Shown here: piece by piece, positions 18,569 through 27,348 of the stretch | Position numbering within the stretch: position 1 is the stretch's first letter | Layout of the letters: the number at the start of each line of letters is the position of its first letter | Origin: Actinacidiphila paucisporea | Lineage (GTDB): Bacteria; Actinomycetota; Actinomycetes; Streptomycetales; Streptomycetaceae | DNA: 64,000 nucleotides | Direction: 5' to 3' | Assembly (NCBI RefSeq): GCF_900142575.1 | Contig: NZ_FRBI01000029.1 | Span: forward strand, 30,896 to 94,895 | The notes under the pieces: model-generated | Database searches by the model: none | What the model was told of the DNA's origin: nothing | Seen by the model: the letters and a program-made list of their open reading frames with translations, nothing else | Position numbers and translations under genes: made by a program

Positions 18569-19270
18569 GTGACACCCGCGGAACCGGACACCGAGGACAC
18601 CCTCGATCTGACGCTGCCACCGGAATTCCTCGCGCTCCTGGCGGCCCGCGACGCCCCGTCGGGCGGGCAGGACCCCGGCTCCCGGTCCGCCGCCGACGCC
18701 GGGCTGGTCGGCGACATCGAGCGCTGGGCCTGGGCGGACACGGCCGCCGGAGCCTTCCGCCTCGTGCCGGTCGACGGCGTACGCGACCTCGCCCTCGTGA
18801 GCAGATGGATGAACGACCCGGTGGTCGCGGAATTCTGGGAGCTGGCCGGCGACCCGGCGGTGACCGAGCGGCATCTCGACGCCCAACTCGGCGGAGACGG
18901 CCGCAGTATCCCCTGCCTCGGCCTGCTCGACGGCATCCCCATGAGCTACTGGGAGGTCTACCGCGCCGACCTCGATCCACTGGCCCGGTACTACCCGGCC
19001 AGGCCGCAGGACACCGGCGTCCACCTGCTCATCGGCGGTCCCGCCGACCGCGGCCGCGGGCTCGGCAGCATCCTCATCAAGGCGGTCGCCGACCTCATCC
19101 TGGACCATCGGCCCGGCTGTGGCCGGGTGGTCTCGGAACCCGACCTGCGCAACACCCCCTCCGTGGCCGCCTTTCTCGCCGCGGGCTTCCGGCTGTCCGC
19201 AGAGGCCGACCTGCCGGGCAAGCGCGCCGCCCTGATGATCCGCGACCGCGCCGTGCGCCACCTGCTCTGA
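18569..19270 (+). CDS. GNAT acyltransferase of siderophore type (RhbD/AlcB/IucB-like)
   Basis: A 233-residue GNAT-fold acyltransferase of the family that N-acylates hydroxylamines in hydroxamate siderophores. The core begins near residue 60 (FRLVPVDGVRDLALVSRWMNDP, typical of the family), with YWEVYRADLDPLARYYP and the acetyl-CoA-binding GPADRGRGLGSIL. The GTG at 18569 is chosen over an earlier GTG because GGAGGAGGAG ends 6 bases before it. The N-terminal 55 residues are poorly conserved. In RhbD/IucB the substrate is an N-hydroxy-diamine, yet no N-monooxygenase is encoded nearby, so the acceptor here is uncertain. Confidence 0.88.
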   Translation: MTPAEPDTEDTLDLTLPPEFLALLAARDAPSGGQDPGSRSAADAGLVGDIERWAWADTAAGAFRLVPVDGVRDLALVSRWMNDPVVAEFWELAGDPAVTERHLDAQLGGDGRSIPCLGLLDGIPMSYWEVYRADLDPLARYYPARPQDTGVHLLIGGPADRGRGLGSILIKAVADLILDHRPGCGRVVSEPDLRNTPSVAAFLAAGFRLSAEADLPGKRAALMIRDRAVRHLL

Positions 19271-19329
19271 GTAAGCCGTCCCGATCTCCCACCACCCGCC
19301 TGCACCCCCGGTCCCGGCAGGAGTCCACC

Positions 19330-21093
19330 GTGATCAGCACCCCCCATTCCCCCGACTCGGCCGCCTGGCAACGCGCGGCCCGGCGCCTGCTGGCGAAGCT
19401 GCTCGCCGAATTCGCCTACGAGGAGGTGATCGTCCCCGAACCGGAGCCCGCGGTCGGTCCGACGGCGTACCGCCTGCGGGTCGGCGACGACGTGACCTAC
19501 CGCTTCCACGCCCGCCGGGGCGCCTACGGCAGCTGGCAAGTGGACCAGGCGAGCATCGGCCCCGACGGCGATCCACTGCACTTCATCAGCCAGGCACACG
19601 ACGGCGTGCTCGGCCTGAGCGGGGACACCACCGGCCACCTCATCCGCGAACTCCTCGCCACGCTGCGCGCCGACCTGCGCCTGGACGCCGGCGCGCTGCC
19701 CGCCGCCGAACTGGCGGACCTGGACTACGCGGAGCTGGAAGGACACCAGACGGGGCACCCCTGGCTGGTGGCGAACAAAGGACGTATCGGATTCTCGGAC
19801 GCCGACGCGGCCCACTGGGCGCCCGAAGCCCGCAGGCAGCACCGCCTGCCGTGGATCGCCGTGCACCGCAGCCTGGCCCGATACCGCGGTGTCGACACGC
19901 TCGCCACCCCCGATCTGCTCTACGCGGACGAGATCCCGTCCGACACGCTCGACGCCTTCCACCGCACCATCGCCGAGCGCCACCGCGACCCGGCCGACTA
20001 CCTGCTGCTGCCGGTGCACCCCTGGCAGTGGGAGCACGTGGTCCTGCCGCTCTTCGCTCCCGCTGTCGCCGACGGATCCATCATCGCCCTCGGCACTGAC
20101 AACGACCTCAGATCACCCCAGCAGTCCATCAGGACCTTCCTCAACACCAGCCGCCCGCAGCGCCGCACGGTCAAGCTGCCGCTGTCGGTGCTCAACACCC
20201 TGGTCTGGCGCGGCCTGCCGACCGAGCGCACCCTCGCCGCGCCCGCCGTCACCGCGTGGGTGCACGGGCTGCGTGCCGGCGATCCGTTCCTGCGCGACGA
20301 GACGCGGGTGATCCTGCTGGGCGAGGTCGCCTCGGTGACCGTGGCGCACCCGCAGTACGACCGGCTGCCGACCGTTCCGTACCAATACCGCGAGCTGCTG
20401 GGCTGCATCTGGCGCGAGCCGCTGACCGCGTACCTCGAACCGGGTGAGCGCGCGCGCACGCTGGCCGCGCTGCTGCACACCGACCCGGACGGCCGCTCGT
20501 TCACCGCCGAACTGGTGGCGCGCTCCGGTGTCGCCCCGGCCGTCTGGCTGCGGCACCTCTTCGGCGCCCTGCTGCCCCCGCTGCTGCACTTCCTCTACCG
20601 CTACGGCACGGTCTTCTCCCCGCACGGCGAGAACGCCATCGTCGTCTTCGACGAGCACGACCTCCCCGTGCGGCTCGCGGTCAAGGACTTCGTCGACGAC
20701 GTCAACGTCAGCGCGGAAGCACTGCCCGAGCACGGCACGATGCCCGACGACGTCCGGGCGGTGCTGTTGACCGAGGCGCCCGGCTTCCTCACGCAGTTCA
20801 TCCACTCGGGCCTCTTCGTCGGCGTCCTGCGATATCTCTCGCCCCTGTGCGAGGATCAGATGGGCGTCGTGGAAGCCGACTTCTGGCGCCTGGTGCGCGA
20901 CGAGATCATCCGCTACCAGGAACGTTTCCCCCATCTCAAGGAACGATTCTCCAGCTACGACCTGCTCACCCCGCGCATCGCCCGCCTGTGCCTGAACCGC
21001 AACCGGCTGCACCTCGACGGCTACCGGGACCGGGCCGAGCGGCCGCACGCAGCGGTGCACGGCACCGTGCCCAACCCGTTGCACACGGTCTGA
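19330..21093 (+). CDS. IucA/IucC-family NIS synthetase (RhbF/DesD/IucC-like)
   Basis: A 587-residue second NIS synthetase. Motifs in order are EGHQTGHPWLVANKGRIGF (about residue 140), LLPVHPWQWEHVV, GTDNDLRSPQQSIRTFLN (ATP-binding), and SPHGENAIVVFDEHDLPVRLAVKDF with the catalytic acidic and His residues. The C-terminus has the FhuF-like tail KERFSSYDLLTPRIARLCLNRNRL. By analogy with rhizobactin and aerobactin it would add the second amine to a citrate monoamide, or close the chain. The GTG start at 19330 has CAGGAG upstream. It is the last gene of the operon; an FHA gene follows after 74 bp. Confidence 0.93.
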   Translation: MISTPHSPDSAAWQRAARRLLAKLLAEFAYEEVIVPEPEPAVGPTAYRLRVGDDVTYRFHARRGAYGSWQVDQASIGPDGDPLHFISQAHDGVLGLSGDTTGHLIRELLATLRADLRLDAGALPAAELADLDYAELEGHQTGHPWLVANKGRIGFSDADAAHWAPEARRQHRLPWIAVHRSLARYRGVDTLATPDLLYADEIPSDTLDAFHRTIAERHRDPADYLLLPVHPWQWEHVVLPLFAPAVADGSIIALGTDNDLRSPQQSIRTFLNTSRPQRRTVKLPLSVLNTLVWRGLPTERTLAAPAVTAWVHGLRAGDPFLRDETRVILLGEVASVTVAHPQYDRLPTVPYQYRELLGCIWREPLTAYLEPGERARTLAALLHTDPDGRSFTAELVARSGVAPAVWLRHLFGALLPPLLHFLYRYGTVFSPHGENAIVVFDEHDLPVRLAVKDFVDDVNVSAEALPEHGTMPDDVRAVLLTEAPGFLTQFIHSGLFVGVLRYLSPLCEDQMGVVEADFWRLVRDEIIRYQERFPHLKERFSSYDLLTPRIARLCLNRNRLHLDGYRDRAERPHAAVHGTVPNPLHTV

Positions 21094-21167
21094 CCTCGGC
21101 CGCACCGTGCCGCCGCACCAGCCGATACGATCGCCGCACCGGTCGTACCGCGGAGGGATGGGGGCGG

Positions 21168-21809
21168 ATGCGCGAGGAAACGGGCGCCGGATCCTGCCCG
21201 GAATGCGGCACGCCGGGCGCCTTCGCCGGCCAGCTGGTCTGCCAGGGCTGCTTCGTGCCTTTCGCGCTGATGCCCTCGGCGCATGCCGCGGCCACCCCGC
21301 CGCCGTCCTCGACGGCCCCGACGGAACGCCTGCCGAGGCCCGGCGTGTCCCGGCCGCCCGCGCCGGGCCCGGACACGCCGGGAGCCGGGCCGGCCCCGAG
21401 CACACCGCCACGGGCCGCCTCGGACGCCGAACACACCCGGGTCATCAACGTCATCCCCGGTGTCCTCCCCAGGCCCGCACGGACCCGCAGGGACGCTCCC
21501 GTGGACGCCCTGCGGCTGCGGTTCCCCGGCGGCGACATCGTCGAGGTGGCACCGGGTTACTCGATCAGGCTCGGCCGCGACCCGCAGCTCTGCCCGGCCG
21601 TCACCTTCCTCGCCGAGCGCGACAATCTGTCACGCATCCACGCGCGAGTCGGCGTCGACACCGACGGCTCGGCATGGATCACCGACGAGGACTCCACCAA
21701 CGGCACCTACGTGCGGGGCTACCGGCTCGCGGCGAACGACAGGACACCGCTGCGGCCGGGAGACACCTTCCGGCTCGCCGCAGACCTCCACGTCAGTGTG
21801 CTCCTCTGA
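21168..21809 (+). CDS. FHA-domain protein with N-terminal zinc-ribbon-like CxxC pair
   Basis: A 213-residue protein. Residues 10-30 contain CPECG and, 13 residues on, CQGC, which look like a zinc knuckle. A Pro/Ala-rich disordered linker (about 40-105) follows, then a C-terminal FHA domain (about 125-213) with the phosphothreonine-binding residues in IRLGRDP, LSRIHARV and DSTNGTYV. FHA domains dock phosphorylated partners of Ser/Thr kinases. The kinase gene on the opposite strand overlaps the 3' end by 17 bp (21793-21809), which suggests a functional pair. GGGGGCGG precedes ATG 21168. Its position after the siderophore operon is probably incidental. Confidence 0.85.
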   Translation: MREETGAGSCPECGTPGAFAGQLVCQGCFVPFALMPSAHAAATPPPSSTAPTERLPRPGVSRPPAPGPDTPGAGPAPSTPPRAASDAEHTRVINVIPGVLPRPARTRRDAPVDALRLRFPGGDIVEVAPGYSIRLGRDPQLCPAVTFLAERDNLSRIHARVGVDTDGSAWITDEDSTNGTYVRGYRLAANDRTPLRPGDTFRLAADLHVSVLL

Positions 21810-23004
21810 CCGACGCATAGACGGCGGTGCATCGGGCGAGCGGATGGTCGGCGCCCAGCGCCTCCGCGGCGCTCAACGCCAGCTCCTCCAGCTGTCGGCG
21901 GGTCGTTTCGACGCCGTTGAGGCCCTCGAGCGCCCGTGCCCGGCCGAAGAGCGCGGCAAAGGAAGCGGGCTCGTTGTCCGCGCCCTGGCGCAGGATCTGC
22001 TGCCGCGCCTGCCAGTACCTGTCATCGGCGTCATGGAAGCGCCCGGCGGCGAGCAGCACCTCGCCCTCCTCGATCAGCGTCCACACCAGATGCCGGGCAC
22101 CACGGTCCAGGGTCGTCGGCGTCCGCCGCAGTGCCGCGGGCCGCATCATCGCCCGCAACCGAGCGGCAACCTCGGCGGCACTGGCGGGACGGTCCCGCGG
22201 AGCCTTGGCGAGCAACTCGTGCACCAGCCGCGCCAGCTCCGGCGGCACTCCGGGACGCCGGTTCGCGATCGGTTCCGGCTCCTCGTGCACGTGGAGATAT
22301 GCGTAGCCGATGTAATTCCCCGCGGTGAAAGGCGGCCGTTCCGCGAGCATGGCGTAGAGGACGCAGCCCAGCGAATACAGGTCGGACCGCGCGGTCACCT
22401 CGACGCCCTGTGCCTGCTCGGGCGTGAAATACGGCGGCGAGCCGAGCAGTGCCTGCGGCTCCGTATACCGCGTCACGTTCGGATCCTGCGGTGCGACCAG
22501 GCCGAAGTCGCAGATTTTGACGACGCCGTCTGGGAGCAGCATCAGATTCTCGGGTTTGATGTCGCGGTGCACCAGGCCGCGCTCATGGGCGTGCTGCAGC
22601 CCGGCGCAGATCTGCGCGCCGTACGCCAGCACGTCCGCCACCGGCAGCCCGCCGCGATCCAGCAGGACATTGCGGAAGTCGGTGCCGGAGAGCAGTTCCA
22701 TCACGATGAACGGGCGCCCTTCGTGCTCGCCCGCGTCATGGATCGTCGCGACATTGGGGTGGCTCAGCGCGGCCGCCGCCACCGCCTCGCGGCGGAAACG
22801 CCCTTGCCGCTCGCTGCGTTCGACGTCCGCCCACTCGGCGCGCAGCGTCAGCACCTTCACCGCGACCCGGCGACCCAAACCCTGATCGACCGCCGCGTAG
22901 ACCTGCCCGAAGCCGCCGCCGCCGAGCAGCTCCTCCAGCCGGTAGCGGCCGCTGAGGACCGTTCCGACACCGACTTCGCCTGCTGCCACCGGAGCCCCGT
23001 TCAC
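21793..23004 (-). CDS. Ser/Thr protein kinase (PKN2/Hanks type) with helical C-terminal tail
   Basis: A 403-residue cytoplasmic kinase. The domain (about residues 20-275) has the Gly loop LGGGGFGQVY, catalytic Lys50 in VAVKVL, HRDIKPENLML, DFG, the SPPYFTPEQ P+1 loop and SDLYSLGCVLYAML. The C-terminal 120 residues are helical and resemble tetratricopeptide repeats (EEGEVLLAAGRFHDADDRYWQARQQ); there is no membrane helix or PASTA domain. The GTG start at 23004 overlaps in GTGA fashion the stop of an open minus-strand frame upstream and has no Shine-Dalgarno match, which suggests translational coupling. It is convergent with the FHA gene. Confidence 0.92.
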   Translation of the reverse strand: MNGAPVAAGEVGVGTVLSGRYRLEELLGGGGFGQVYAAVDQGLGRRVAVKVLTLRAEWADVERSERQGRFRREAVAAAALSHPNVATIHDAGEHEGRPFIVMELLSGTDFRNVLLDRGGLPVADVLAYGAQICAGLQHAHERGLVHRDIKPENLMLLPDGVVKICDFGLVAPQDPNVTRYTEPQALLGSPPYFTPEQAQGVEVTARSDLYSLGCVLYAMLAERPPFTAGNYIGYAYLHVHEEPEPIANRRPGVPPELARLVHELLAKAPRDRPASAAEVAARLRAMMRPAALRRTPTTLDRGARHLVWTLIEEGEVLLAAGRFHDADDRYWQARQQILRQGADNEPASFAALFGRARALEGLNGVETTRRQLEELALSAAEALGADHPLARCTAVYASVRGAH

Positions 23005-23313
23005 TCGACGTCGTGCAACGGCAGCCGCACCGTCGTGGGTGCCGCGACCGCCCTGCCTGCCCGCGGTGCGACCGTACCCTCCGCCGGGTCGCCCTCGACG
23101 ACGGGTCCGCCGCCCTCGTCCCGCCGAGCGCCGGCGCGCGGACCACGTCGGCGACGGCGATCACCTCCCTCGCGGACGAGGAGTCCGGAGTCGGGCGACG
23201 CCCGAACGGCATATGACCGGAAGGCGGCACCCTATGACAGGACCGGTCGCGGAGATGACCGGCCGCGGCAGCCGGACGGCGTTGTCGGTGGCTGCCCGTA
23301 GGCTTGCCTTCCT
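23005..23313. other. Intergenic region between the kinase and dinG
   Basis: 309 bp between divergent genes. A minus-strand frame (23001 to about 23228) stays open and ends in TGA overlapping the kinase GTG, but it has no good start. A plus-strand frame 23013-23216 would encode 67 residues with a CPRC motif, also without support. I cannot choose between a decayed gene and ordinary promoter DNA. No clear promoter is visible. Confidence 0.4.
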
Positions 23314-25284
23314 ATGACTGACACGCCCCCACCCGCGCTCACCGACCTCCTGCACGCCGCCGTCACCGCCGTCGGAGGCGTGGAGCGGACCGGTCAGGTC
23401 ACCATGGCCGAGGCCGTCGCCGCCGCCGTGGACGACAAGTCCCACCTGCTCGTCCAGGCAGGCACCGGCACCGGTAAGTCCCTCGGCTATCTCGTGCCCG
23501 CGCTCGCCCACGGGGAGCGGGTGGTGGTGGCCACCGCCACCCTCGCGCTCCAGCGCCAGCTCGTCGAGCGTGACCTGCCTCGCACGGTCACCGCGCTGCA
23601 GCCGCTGCTGCGCCGCGAGCCGCAGTTCGCCATGCTCAAGGGCCGTTCCAACTACCTGTGCCTGCACCGCCTGCACGAAGGGGTGCCGCAGGACGACGAA
23701 GAGGGCCTCTTCGACCCCTTCGAAGCCGCGGCGCCGAGCAGCAAGCTCGGCCAGGACCTGCTGCGGATGCGGGACTGGGCCGACGAGACGGAGACCGGCG
23801 ACCGCGACGGCCTCACCCCGGGGGTGTCCGACCGCGCGTGGGGCCAGGTGTCGGTCAGCTCGCGCGAGTGCCTGGGTGCCACCAAGTGCGCCTATGGCGC
23901 GGAGTGTTTCGCCGAGGCGGCGCGCGAGCGCGCCAAGCTCGCCGACGTGGTGGTCACCAACCACGCGCTGCTCGCCATCGACGCGATCGAGGGCACGCCG
24001 GTCCTGCCGAGCCACGAAGTGTTGATCATCGACGAAGGGCACGAGCTGGTCTCCCGGGTCACCGGGGTGGCGACCGGCGAGCTGAGCGCGGGCAGCGTGA
24101 ACCGGGCGGTCAAGCGCGCCGCCCGGCTGGTCAACGAGAAGGCCGCGGACGCGCTGCTGAGCGCCGCGGAGGGCTTCGAGCGGGTGATGGAGCTGGCGCT
24201 GCCCGGACGCCTCGAGGAGATTCCCGAGGACCTGCTCTACGTCCTGGCCGCGCTCCGGGACGCCTGCCGCCAGGTGATCACGGCGCTCGGCGACACCCGC
24301 GACAAGTCGGTGCAGGACGAGGACGCGGTACGCAAGCAGGCCCTCGCCGCGGTCGAGCACGTGCACGAGGTGAGCGAGAGGCTGGTCTCGGTCTCGGAGT
24401 ACGACGTGGTGTGGTGCGAGCGCCACGACCGTTTCGGAGCGTCGCTCCGGGTCGCCCCGCTCAACGTGTCCGGGCTGCTGCGCGAGAAGCTGTTCCCCGA
24501 GCGTTCGGTCGTCCTCACCTCTGCCACGCTCAAGCTCGGCGGCGACTTCAACGGCGTGGCGGCCTCGCTCGGCCTGTCCCCGGAAGGCACCGAGGGCGAC
24601 GACGTGGCGTCGTGGAAGGGCATCGACGTCGGATCGCCCTTCGACTACCGCAAGCAGGGCATCCTCTATGTGGCCAGGCATCTGTCGCCGCCTGGCAGGG
24701 ACGCCGGCCGTGAGGACATGCTCGACGAGCTGGCCGAACTGATCGAGGCGGCCGGAGGCCGTACGCTCGGGCTGTTTTCCTCGATGCGCGGCGCCCAGAC
24801 CGCCGCGGAGGCGATGCGCGACCGGCTGGACCACCCTGTGCTGCTGCAGGGCGAGGAGACGCTCGGCGAGCTGATCCGGGCCTTCTCGCAGGACGCCAGG
24901 ACGTGCCTGTTCGGCACGCTCTCGCTGTGGCAGGGGGTGGATGTGCCGGGGGTGAACTGCCAGCTCGTGGTGATGGACCGGATTCCGTTCCCGCGGCCCG
25001 ACGACCCGCTGATGAGCGCCCGGCAGAAGTCGGTCGAGGAGCACGGCGGCAATGGCTTCATGGCGGTCGCCGCGACCCACGCCGCGCTGCTGATGGCGCA
25101 GGGCGCGGGTCGGCTGATCAGGGCGTCGGGTGACCGGGGTGTGGTCGCCGTCCTCGACCCGCGGCTCGCGACCGCCCGCTACGGCGGCTTCCTGCGCTCG
25201 TCCATGCCCGACCTCTGGTACACGACCGATCGCAACCAGGTGCGCCGCTCCCTGGCGGCGATCGACGCGGCGGCCCAGGTCTGA
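23314..25284 (+). CDS. dinG: DinG/YoaA-family ATP-dependent DNA helicase
   Basis: A 656-residue XPD-like superfamily 2 helicase that unwinds 5'-to-3' and resolves R-loops and damage intermediates. Motif I is GTGTGKSLGY. The iron-sulphur domain cysteines are NYLCL followed by ECLGATKCAYGAEC, and motif II is IIDEGHEL (DEGH). The C-terminal motifs include LTSATLKLG, FSSMRGAQT, LWQGVDVPG and QGAGRLIR. The ATG at 23314 is the first of the conserved domain; its ribosome-binding site is weak. It converges on lexA with a strong hairpin between them. In E. coli dinG is SOS-controlled; I see no good SOS box directly upstream here. Confidence 0.94.
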   Translation: MTDTPPPALTDLLHAAVTAVGGVERTGQVTMAEAVAAAVDDKSHLLVQAGTGTGKSLGYLVPALAHGERVVVATATLALQRQLVERDLPRTVTALQPLLRREPQFAMLKGRSNYLCLHRLHEGVPQDDEEGLFDPFEAAAPSSKLGQDLLRMRDWADETETGDRDGLTPGVSDRAWGQVSVSSRECLGATKCAYGAECFAEAARERAKLADVVVTNHALLAIDAIEGTPVLPSHEVLIIDEGHELVSRVTGVATGELSAGSVNRAVKRAARLVNEKAADALLSAAEGFERVMELALPGRLEEIPEDLLYVLAALRDACRQVITALGDTRDKSVQDEDAVRKQALAAVEHVHEVSERLVSVSEYDVVWCERHDRFGASLRVAPLNVSGLLREKLFPERSVVLTSATLKLGGDFNGVAASLGLSPEGTEGDDVASWKGIDVGSPFDYRKQGILYVARHLSPPGRDAGREDMLDELAELIEAAGGRTLGLFSSMRGAQTAAEAMRDRLDHPVLLQGEETLGELIRAFSQDARTCLFGTLSLWQGVDVPGVNCQLVVMDRIPFPRPDDPLMSARQKSVEEHGGNGFMAVAATHAALLMAQGAGRLIRASGDRGVVAVLDPRLATARYGGFLRSSMPDLWYTTDRNQVRRSLAAIDAAAQV

Positions 25285-25352
25285 ATCGACGGCGGGGACC
25301 TGCGCGGCGGGATCTTTACGGCCGGGTCTGTACGACAGGGCCCCGACGAGTC

Positions 25353-25384
25353 CGCCCCGGAACCGTCGCACGGTTTCCGGGGCG
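25353..25384. terminator. Bidirectional hairpin between dinG and lexA
   Basis: CGCCCCGGAACCG (25353-25365) pairs with CGGTTTCCGGGGCG (25371-25384), with one bulged base and a 5-nt loop. It lies between the convergent stops of dinG and lexA. Confidence 0.8.
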
Positions 25385-25401
25385 CTCGGACCACCAGCGG
25401 G

Positions 25402-26181
25402 TCAGACCCTGCGCAGGACCGCGACGACCTTGCCGAGGATGGTGGCCTCGTCGCCGGGGATGGGCTGGTAGGCCGCATTGTGCGGCAGCAGCCACACATG
25501 CCCGTTGTCCCGCTTGAAGCGCTTCACCGTGGCCTCGCCGTCGAGCATGGCGGCGACGATGTCGCCGTTCTCGGCGACCGGCTGGCGGCGGACGGTGACC
25601 CAGTCGCCGTCGCAGATGGCGGCCTCGATCATCGAGTCGCCGACGACCTTGAGGACGAACAGCTCGCCGTCGCCGACGAGTTGCCGGGGCAGGGGGAAGA
25701 CGTCCTCGACCGACTCCTCGGCGAGGATCGGCCCACCTGCCGCGATCCGGCCGACCAGCGGCACGTACGAGGCCGACGGCTTCCCCGAGGTGTCGGTGGG
25801 TTGGGGATGCCCCGCGTCGGAGGCACGCACCTCGTAGGCCCGCGGGCGGTGCGGGTCGCGGCGTAGGAACCCCTTGCGCTCCAGCGCCATCAGCTGGTGC
25901 GCGACGGACGACGTGCTGGACAGGCCCACGGCCTGGCCGATTTCCCGCATGGACGGGGGGTATCCGCGGCGCTGCACCGAATCCCTGATGACTTCGATGA
26001 CCCTGCGCTGGCGTTCGGTGAGGCCGGAGCTGTCGGCGCGAATACCCGGGGGCCGTCCGGGAAGTGAGCGCGCGGGCTTCGGGCTGTTGTCTTCGTTCAT
26101 CACGTCCAACGGGCCGATTCGATCCGGGGAGCGGTCATGGGCGTTCAATGTCGCTGTGGCGCTCTCTGCGGTGGTGGTCAC
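25402..26181 (-). CDS. lexA: SOS repressor LexA
   Basis: A 259-residue repressor/autoprotease of the DNA-damage response. The N-terminal winged helix has LTERQRRVIEVIRDSV, PPSMREIGQAVGLSSTSSV and HQLMALERKGFL. The C-terminal peptidase domain has the scissile Ala148-Gly149 (RIAAG-GPILAEE), nucleophile Ser183 (VGDSMIEAA) and general base Lys220 (GEATVKRF). The GTG at 26181 has AAAGGGG 6 bases upstream and gives the longer actinobacterial N-terminus; an in-frame ATG at 26100 is the alternative. An SOS box lies about 104 bases upstream, indicating autoregulation. Confidence 0.97.
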   Translation of the reverse strand: MTTTAESATATLNAHDRSPDRIGPLDVMNEDNSPKPARSLPGRPPGIRADSSGLTERQRRVIEVIRDSVQRRGYPPSMREIGQAVGLSSTSSVAHQLMALERKGFLRRDPHRPRAYEVRASDAGHPQPTDTSGKPSASYVPLVGRIAAGGPILAEESVEDVFPLPRQLVGDGELFVLKVVGDSMIEAAICDGDWVTVRRQPVAENGDIVAAMLDGEATVKRFKRDNGHVWLLPHNAAYQPIPGDEATILGKVVAVLRRV

Positions 26182-26284
26182 GGCGGCCCCTTTCGAGATG
26201 TTCTCCCACCGCATGAACTGCGGGAGGCCCGCTTCGCAGCCGCGGGCAGTTAGTACAACGGTAGTGGGTTTCGAAAGGTTGCGC

Positions 26285-26298
26285 CAAACACACGTTCG
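26285..26298 (-). promoter_or_regulatory. LexA-binding SOS box of lexA
   Basis: On the lexA strand the sequence is CGAAC-GTGT-GTTTG, one mismatch from the actinobacterial SOS consensus CGAAC-N4-GTTCG. It lies about 104 bases before the lexA start, as expected for autorepression. Confidence 0.85.
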
Positions 26299-26540
26299 AG
26301 TGAATTTGCATAAATCCGCTGACGTGATCAAGGTACCGGGTGTAATGATCGAATGGAAGTTCGACCGCAGTGTTCGCCGTATACGGTCGTCCCCTGCTCG
26401 TTCGGACGACCGCCGTGACGCTCCGGTCGGTGCCGTCTCCAGGGTGTCACCGGCTCCCCGAAGCCGCCGCGACACGCAGCGGACGCGGCCGCGTACGGTC
26501 TGCGACTTGCGACACGCGCGGCGAGCCGGTTGAATCCACT

Positions 26541-26587
26541 CCACCACATCTAGTGGTTGGATAGGGCCCGGCCCCCACGGGTTGTGG
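26541..26587 (+). promoter_or_regulatory. Two NrdR-box-like sites upstream of nrdRJ
   Basis: Box 1 is CCACCACATCTAGTGG (26541-26556), a partial palindrome resembling the NrdR consensus ACACTATATATAGTGT. Box 2 is CCCCCACGGGTTGTGG (26572-26587), a weaker match. Their starts are 31 bp apart, the roughly three-turn spacing known for paired NrdR sites. They lie about 130-180 bases before nrdR, so NrdR probably represses its own operon. Box 2 is less certain. Confidence 0.62.
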
Positions 26588-26719
26588 TCCGCTAGGGACC
26601 CCGGCGGGTCCAACGCAGCAGTGGTCACCTATGCTTGAGGCTGCTTCTCGGGGTCGCACGACACCGCGGAAGCCGTCTTGTCGCGCGCTCACCACGGAGT
26701 GAGGGAGGGAGTAGGAACG

Positions 26720-27232
26720 ATGCACTGCCCCTTCTGCCGACACCCCGACAGCCGTGTCGTCGACAGCCGCACCACAGATGACGGTGCCTCGATCCGCCGG
26801 CGGCGCCAGTGCCCCGACTGCGGTCGCCGGTTCACGACGGTGGAGACCGCGTCACTGATGGTGATCAAGCGCAGCGGCGTCACGGAGCCGTTCAGCCGCG
26901 GCAAGGTGATCGCCGGCGTGCGCAAGGCATGCCAGGGTCGCCCCGTCACCGAGGACGCCCTCGCCCAGCTCGGGCAGCGGGTCGAGGAGGCGGTCAGGGC
27001 CACCGGCAGCGCGGAGCTGTCGACCCACGACGTGGGACTGGCCATACTCGGTCCCCTCCAGGACCTCGACCTCGTCGCCTACCTGCGGTTCGCCTCGGTC
27101 TACCGCGCCTTCGACTCGCTCGAGGACTTCGAGAGGGCCATCACGGAGCTGCGCGAGCAGCGGCCACCCACCACTCCTGGCGGGCTCGACGAGGACCTCG
27201 GTGTCCCCGCGCCCGCATCCGCCGCCGACTGA
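26720..27232 (+). CDS. nrdR: Transcriptional repressor NrdR
   Basis: A 170-residue ATP/dATP-sensing repressor of ribonucleotide reductase genes. The N-terminal zinc ribbon has Cys3/Cys6 (MHCPFC) and the QCPDCGRRF pair, followed by the ATP-cone domain (VIKRSGVTEPFSRGKVIAGVRKAC and ending VYRAFDSLEDF). The C-terminal 25 residues are a variable Pro/Ala tail. The ATG at 26720 is fixed by the zinc ribbon beginning at residue 3. It lies 116 bp upstream of nrdJ on the same strand, the standard nrdRJ arrangement. Confidence 0.97.
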   Translation: MHCPFCRHPDSRVVDSRTTDDGASIRRRRQCPDCGRRFTTVETASLMVIKRSGVTEPFSRGKVIAGVRKACQGRPVTEDALAQLGQRVEEAVRATGSAELSTHDVGLAILGPLQDLDLVAYLRFASVYRAFDSLEDFERAITELREQRPPTTPGGLDEDLGVPAPASAAD

Positions 27233-27348
27233 GCGGCGCGCAGGACACAGATTTCCGCCGGAGCGCGACGCGCGCCGGCTGTGGACGACACCGTGCAGCG
27301 GGAAGAACCGCGCACATCAGGGCGTTTTCGCCCGTATAGGGAGGCGGA

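Noticed and set aside
23283..23313. GTAGGCTTGCCTTCC before dinG resembling an iron box
   Set aside because: Only the 10-bp core is similar to the DmdR1/IdeR site and it lies over the start region of a non-iron gene.
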